From assembly GCF_030269925.1 (NCBI RefSeq), contig NC_085117.1, positions 6,324,731-6,388,730 on the forward strand: a DNA stretch of 64,000 nucleotides, given 5' to 3'. Below the pieces are notes generated by a model. That model saw only the letters and a list, made by a program, of their open reading frames with translations, was not told where the DNA came from and ran no database searches. The DNA comes from Bombyx mori. Lineage: Eukaryota; Arthropoda; Insecta; Lepidoptera; Bombycidae. Positions 59,874 through 64,000 of the stretch are shown here, one piece after another. A program made the position numbers and the translations under genes. Numbering within the stretch: the first letter of the stretch is position 1; every line of letters begins with the position of its first letter.

Positions 59874-60315
59874 CAGTTAAAGCTCTTTATTCGCGGTATA
59901 TTATTATGTTTCGTAAATATGCCGCGAATACAGAAATCGTGAATATGGAATGGTAATGCGGCTCATAACAAAAGGACGGAACGTCTCGTGTGGTACCATT
60001 TAAAAATATACTTTATGCACTGAGTAATAAGCTTGATTTATTTGGTTTGTTTATTCTCAAAAACAAAACATACATACTTTAGGCTAGGTTGTAATAAGGT
60101 CTAATTTACTTTTTTATTAGTCGTTTTCACGACGCCTACAAATGACATTCGGTTGGATACCTACCGAATCCTCTTTATCAATGTGTACCGATGTACCGAT
60201 TATATCCGGGAATAAAAAAATATTTAGCCGCGAAAACAGGAATTCGGTCACATTTTTGTAATTCGCGAATAATGAAAACTCTAATGAGGGACGCGCGAAT
60301 AAAGAGCTTTTACTG
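59874..60315. mobile_element. Tc1/mariner-pogo-like MITE, 442 bp
   Basis: Terminal inverted repeats 'CAGTTAAAGCTCTTTATTCG' and 'CGAATAAAGAGCTTTTACTG' (one or two mismatches) are flanked by TA on each side (59872-59873 and 60316-60317). The interior is AT-rich with further 'CCGCGAAT' motifs. The right arm places AATAAA on the plus strand at 60298-60303, downstream of HURP. Confidence 0.8.
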
Positions 60316-60482
60316 TATAAATAAAAGTGAATGTTGGTTCGTGTGACCCGGGCTTGTGTTGTTTACACAAATATACCTTTTTATTTTCGAATAATGGCAT
60401 ATTGGTAATAACTAGTTGTATTTTGAAAATGTTAATCCTCGAAATGTGTGGTAAATCGTGTGTATGAGACTTATTTTAATTT

Positions 60483-60692
60483 TAAATAAAATGATAATTT
60501 ACATCTTTGGTTTCCTTTTTAACTTCTGGGTCCAATCGAACATGTCGGTCGGGAACATACACATTTGGGTCCAATTGGATGTTGGATAGCCATGGCCCAC
60601 TGCTCATAGTGCGTATGGGCACAATGGAGGGGGAACCTCTCCCTAGACTGGCAAACCAGTCGAACGGCACAGATTACTATACAATATATATA
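60483..60692 (-). other. Unrecognised open stretch
   Basis: A 62-codon minus-strand frame ('...GPWLSNIQLDPNVYVPDRHV...') with balanced composition. I do not recognise it. It has no convincing splice sites and may be a repeat fragment. Confidence 0.2.
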
Positions 60693-60693
60693 T

Positions 60694-61215
60694 TGTTACG
60701 CCGTTAAGACTAACGCCATCTATCGCTGAATAGCCGAAACGAATATCAAACAAACTAGTCGCGTTGAGAACGCTCGAGAAGTACAACGCCATCTATTGTC
60801 AGATAGCGGAAACACACATCGCAGATACTTAAATTGCCCAGAATGTTCTCGATAAATCTAGGGATGTCATATCGAGTATAAAAGAACTACCTACTATCGA
60901 ACTATTCGAAGCGAAACAGCGAACGGATCACTTGAAGCGAAGCTGAAGAAGTGAATTGAGAATTTTAAAGTGTTTGTGAAGTGTTATAAGTGTTCTAAGC
61001 GTTAAATACTATTGTAATTTGTACTTCGGTAGAATTTTTATTTATCCCGAACCCCAGCGCGTAAGAATATATTTCGTTTCTCAGGGTTCATGGGGCCTAT
61101 TAATTGACAATACGTCCTTAGATGCTTTACGCATTTCCACGCTTGTATGTTTATAATTTAATTCTCATATTATGAATGAATTTCTATCTCATCTGAATCG
61201 TAGGAGCGTTACGAG
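60694..61215 (+). mobile_element. Possible solo LTR with TATA box
   Basis: Begins TGTTACGCCG and has a TATAAAAG box at 60877-60884 followed by a GAAG-rich leader. It contains two copies of 'AACGCCATCTAT' with 'GATAGCGGAAAC'-like continuation (60711 and 60785). Its end near 'GAGCGTTAC' is approximate and no internal retroelement region was found. Confidence 0.35.
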
Positions 61216-61682
61216 AGTTACGAGTGGAGCGCGGAGCCAACTCGCGGGCTCAACTAACTCTGAGATAATCCTTTGGCTGACCCATTTAGCGCAATGCCAA
61301 ATTGTCTACCAATTACAGCTGTGAGCGTCGCAACACTTACCTAATGCAGTCACTGCCGGCTTGGTGTATACGTTTTTGGCAGAGGTGGGCACTTCGCAAT
61401 GGTCCAACTAGCAACAGTGGGCGAGAGGCAGGAAACGCAAGGGACTTATCGACTTATTGTTAAACAAAACCTCATGAGAAACTCAGCTAAACTTTGGATG
61501 TTGATTGTTATGCTTGACACGGGCAACCAAAGTTGTTTTGCGATCATATCGGTTAGGTATTTGATGATTCAAAATAACATAATTATTTCCATGAATAACT
61601 CTGTCTTAGAATGGAAGAAATTCCGCAAACACTTTAATCGCGCTAACGATTTTCACAGATTCAGTTTGCTTCTTATTAAACA

Positions 61683-62107
61683 CTAGCGGCCCGCTCCGGC
61701 TCTGCTCGGGTCTTTAACAAAAATTTCAACGATATTTAACATTGTTTTATTTTTTAAAATAGAACATTTATTGTGGCATAACTATATGCTGTCGCGACAC
61801 TTTTTATAAATAATGTGTTTTACAAAGTCGTAGTACCTACATTATTTTATTCTATCCTCAATAGTTTTCACAGGGAACGCGATGTAAAGAATATTTTAGC
61901 AAATTTTTTTACACCCTGGGTTAAATTATTGGAGTTTTAGTAAGGATCCCCAATTTTTTTTCAAAAAAGATTATAATGGGGTATGTCACTCGGGAATAGT
62001 GTAGCTTCCAAACAGTGAAAGAATTTTTCAAATCGGTTCAGTAGTTTCAGAGCCTATTCAATACAAACAAACAAACAAATCTTTACAATTTATAATATTA
62101 GTATAGA
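61683..62107 (-). mobile_element. Helitron-like element
   Basis: Minus-strand reading begins 'CTATACTAATATTATAAAT' with 'AACTGAACCGATTTGAAAAA' and ends 'GAGCGGGCCGCTAGT'. Confidence 0.6.
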
Positions 62108-64000
62108 TTAGTATAGAGAACTTCCGAATGACGGCGTTCGGATCGTTGATCTGCCGAGTAAAAACACCCGCTTGGTGGAACGTCTTCAGCCATATCTCTT
62201 GTTGTGTCACATTCGTAGTGGTGTCACTCCAAATCACTAAATATTAAAACAGTCAAAACAACATGCATTGCCCTATAACATATACCGAACCCGATGCTTG
62301 AAATTTAAATTCACTAAATTTACGACGCATGTTAGCTAAATTATGTCTGTAATTATTTGAAGCTTAGAAAACGCACGCCGCAAACAGAAACACTTTATAA
62401 GCGTAACGAAATTTATTCATCGTGATTTCCCGCCACTTCTGACGGTTCAAGAGGTCCGTAATTAAAAGGGCAATTAAAAATGGCAGTCAGGACTGCTATA
62501 ATAATAACAATTAAGTGAATGGAGATGGGAACGGAATTAAGAATGATATTAGGGGTCACGATTTTATTTATCGCCGTCGGACAAATTTTTAGTAGGAATG
62601 AAAAAAACATAATGGAAAACGATCGCAATGTTCGTAGGCTCCAGTAAACGCTCAGATGGGCCGTGAACTATCAAACTACATAGTGTGTCCAATTTACCCG
62701 CGGAAGAAGTGACAGAGTTTTTTCTATCTAATCTATCGCAGGCTAAATAAATCCTCTACATGCATATGTTTTTCCTTTTTAGTATCGCTTTTCAAGTGTC
62801 ACTTCAGTTTCATCAAGCTGCAATTGATAACTAAAAGTTTTCATTTCGATTATTTAACATATTTGCCATATTTGCCGACGATGTAACAATTCGGAATGGG
62901 TAATATTTAATTCCTTAGATTTCACTGTAGGTTACTGGCCTGACAAATAAAAGGGTTTTGAAATGCATTTTTTTATATTTTATACATGCCTTTTTTTTTT
63001 TTTTTGGTCAGGAGGAAATCACCGGACTTCCGCCCTCCCCTGGGGATGGAGGGCGGGGCATGTCGGAGTCGAACTGACTAAAACCTCCTGTCGCTCAACA
63101 ACCCGCGTCCGAACCTCGCATGAGACAGAACCCATGAAAAGGCAAAGGGGGGAAAGTGAAGCGTTTAGTGCGGAGCTCATCTCTCCCATCACCCTCCCCC
63201 TTATACATGCCTAGGTATATTATTACTGTTTAAAAATAATAATTTCGTACTGCAAATTTATACTTCACAATATCTTCCGATTTTTGAAACCCCTGCTTTC
63301 GTCTCTGACTCGAATTGAGATAAAACACGGTCAGATTACGTGAATCTATGCAAATGTATCCGGGGAATGGCGCCCGAGTCACTGATACCGGGTAATTTCG
63401 CGTTTCGGAGTTGGCAACCCTCGAAATGCTGAGAGTAGACATTAAATTTTAATTTGTATAAATAATATAGCTATTATGTTTCTATTGCTACCGAAATAAG
63501 TCGATGCGAAGAAGCGGTAACCGAGCAAGTACTGAGACTGATATTGACAGAGCCTGATTATTTTATCATTGATCACGAAAGTAAAGCCATCACGGTACAT
63601 CCGTACTAAAAATGCTTGCCATAAATCATGGAATAGAATAAATACTGGAAAAACGTGATTCCTTGACCCCGATGTGATCCAGTTTGATCGGACAAAGGAA
63701 TCGTTCACTAACCGAGGTTTATTGTTCGGTAGATGGAATATTGTTGTTTAGAACTTTTATATGTAGGTATCATCTTTTATATTCAAGCTTATCTTGAAAA
63801 TTTCATTATTGTGATTGCTATTTTGGTTGTATTTCTTCTATTCTATAATAGCTACATACCGCTATGTTTCTATTATATAAATTATGAACCTTATTATTAT
63901 TGAAGCTCATTTAAAATGACAAGCATTGACAGTGACCGAATTAACCTAAATAAATATTTAAACGTGGCCAATTCCCGATTAAAACACGCATTTTCTCGAC
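62108..64000. other. Distal spacer, no gene recognised
   Basis: AT-rich with short unsupported frames. It includes a GC-rich A-tailed repeat in minus orientation at about 62991-63210 (T-run then 'GTCAGGAGGAAATCACCGGA') and the diverged partner of the 57345 repeat at 63722-63830. Confidence 0.4.

Noticed and set aside
61399..61686. 95-residue open frame
   Set aside because: No recognisable domain, no splice context, in a repeat-rich spacer. Likely chance.

Overview
The window is eukaryotic nuclear DNA, almost certainly from a lepidopteran and most likely a silkworm (Bombyx). The protein genes are split by GT-AG introns with insect-like coding sequence. Introns and spacers are crowded with short interspersed repeats, Helitron-like 'CTATACTAAT...CTAGT' elements, MITEs and LINE fragments of the kind that fill silkworm introns. 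The species call is an inference from repeat style and was not checked against a database.

Nine conserved genes were reconstructed exon by exon, each giving an uninterrupted frame except one. In order they are: SNU13/hoi-polloi (+, 2219-2831), ALG1 mannosyltransferase (-, 4188-14986), RNPC3/U11-U12 65K (+, 16133-17407), NOL11 (-, 18374-21042), class III alcohol dehydrogenase ADH5/Fdh (+, 23170-24300), RMC1/Bulli (-, 27072-38611), CC2D2A (+, 39644-49262), a diphosphoinositol polyphosphate phosphohydrolase (-, 49886-51612) and HURP/DLGAP5/mars (+, 52770-59668). Strands alternate strictly, so the window consists of four head-to-head pairs and four tail-to-tail pairs. The stretch from 60.3 to 64 kb holds no recognised gene, only repeats and one possible LTR.

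The genes are mostly housekeeping and are not an operon or pathway. SNU13 and RNPC3 serve the spliceosome, NOL11 (and SNU13 through box C/D snoRNPs) ribosome biogenesis, ALG1 N-glycan assembly, ADH5 formaldehyde/S-nitrosoglutathione metabolism, RMC1 endolysosomal Rab7 activation, CC2D2A the ciliary transition zone, DIPP inositol pyrophosphate turnover and HURP the mitotic spindle.

The most interesting signals are these. (1) A four-copy, 290-410 bp repeat (called family E here) lies upstream of four of the nine genes, always in the gene's own orientation, and carries an E2F-like TTTGGCGGGAA motif at its distal end. (2) RMC1 intron 6 has U12-type splice signals. (3) CC2D2A exon 5 has an apparent GTGT duplication that breaks the conserved frame. 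(4) A hairpin MITE supplies the likely branch point of ALG1 exon 3, and a SINE touches the 5' splice site of HURP exon 9. Repeat families are labelled A to E for reference only; I could not settle which corresponds to the named Bm1 family.
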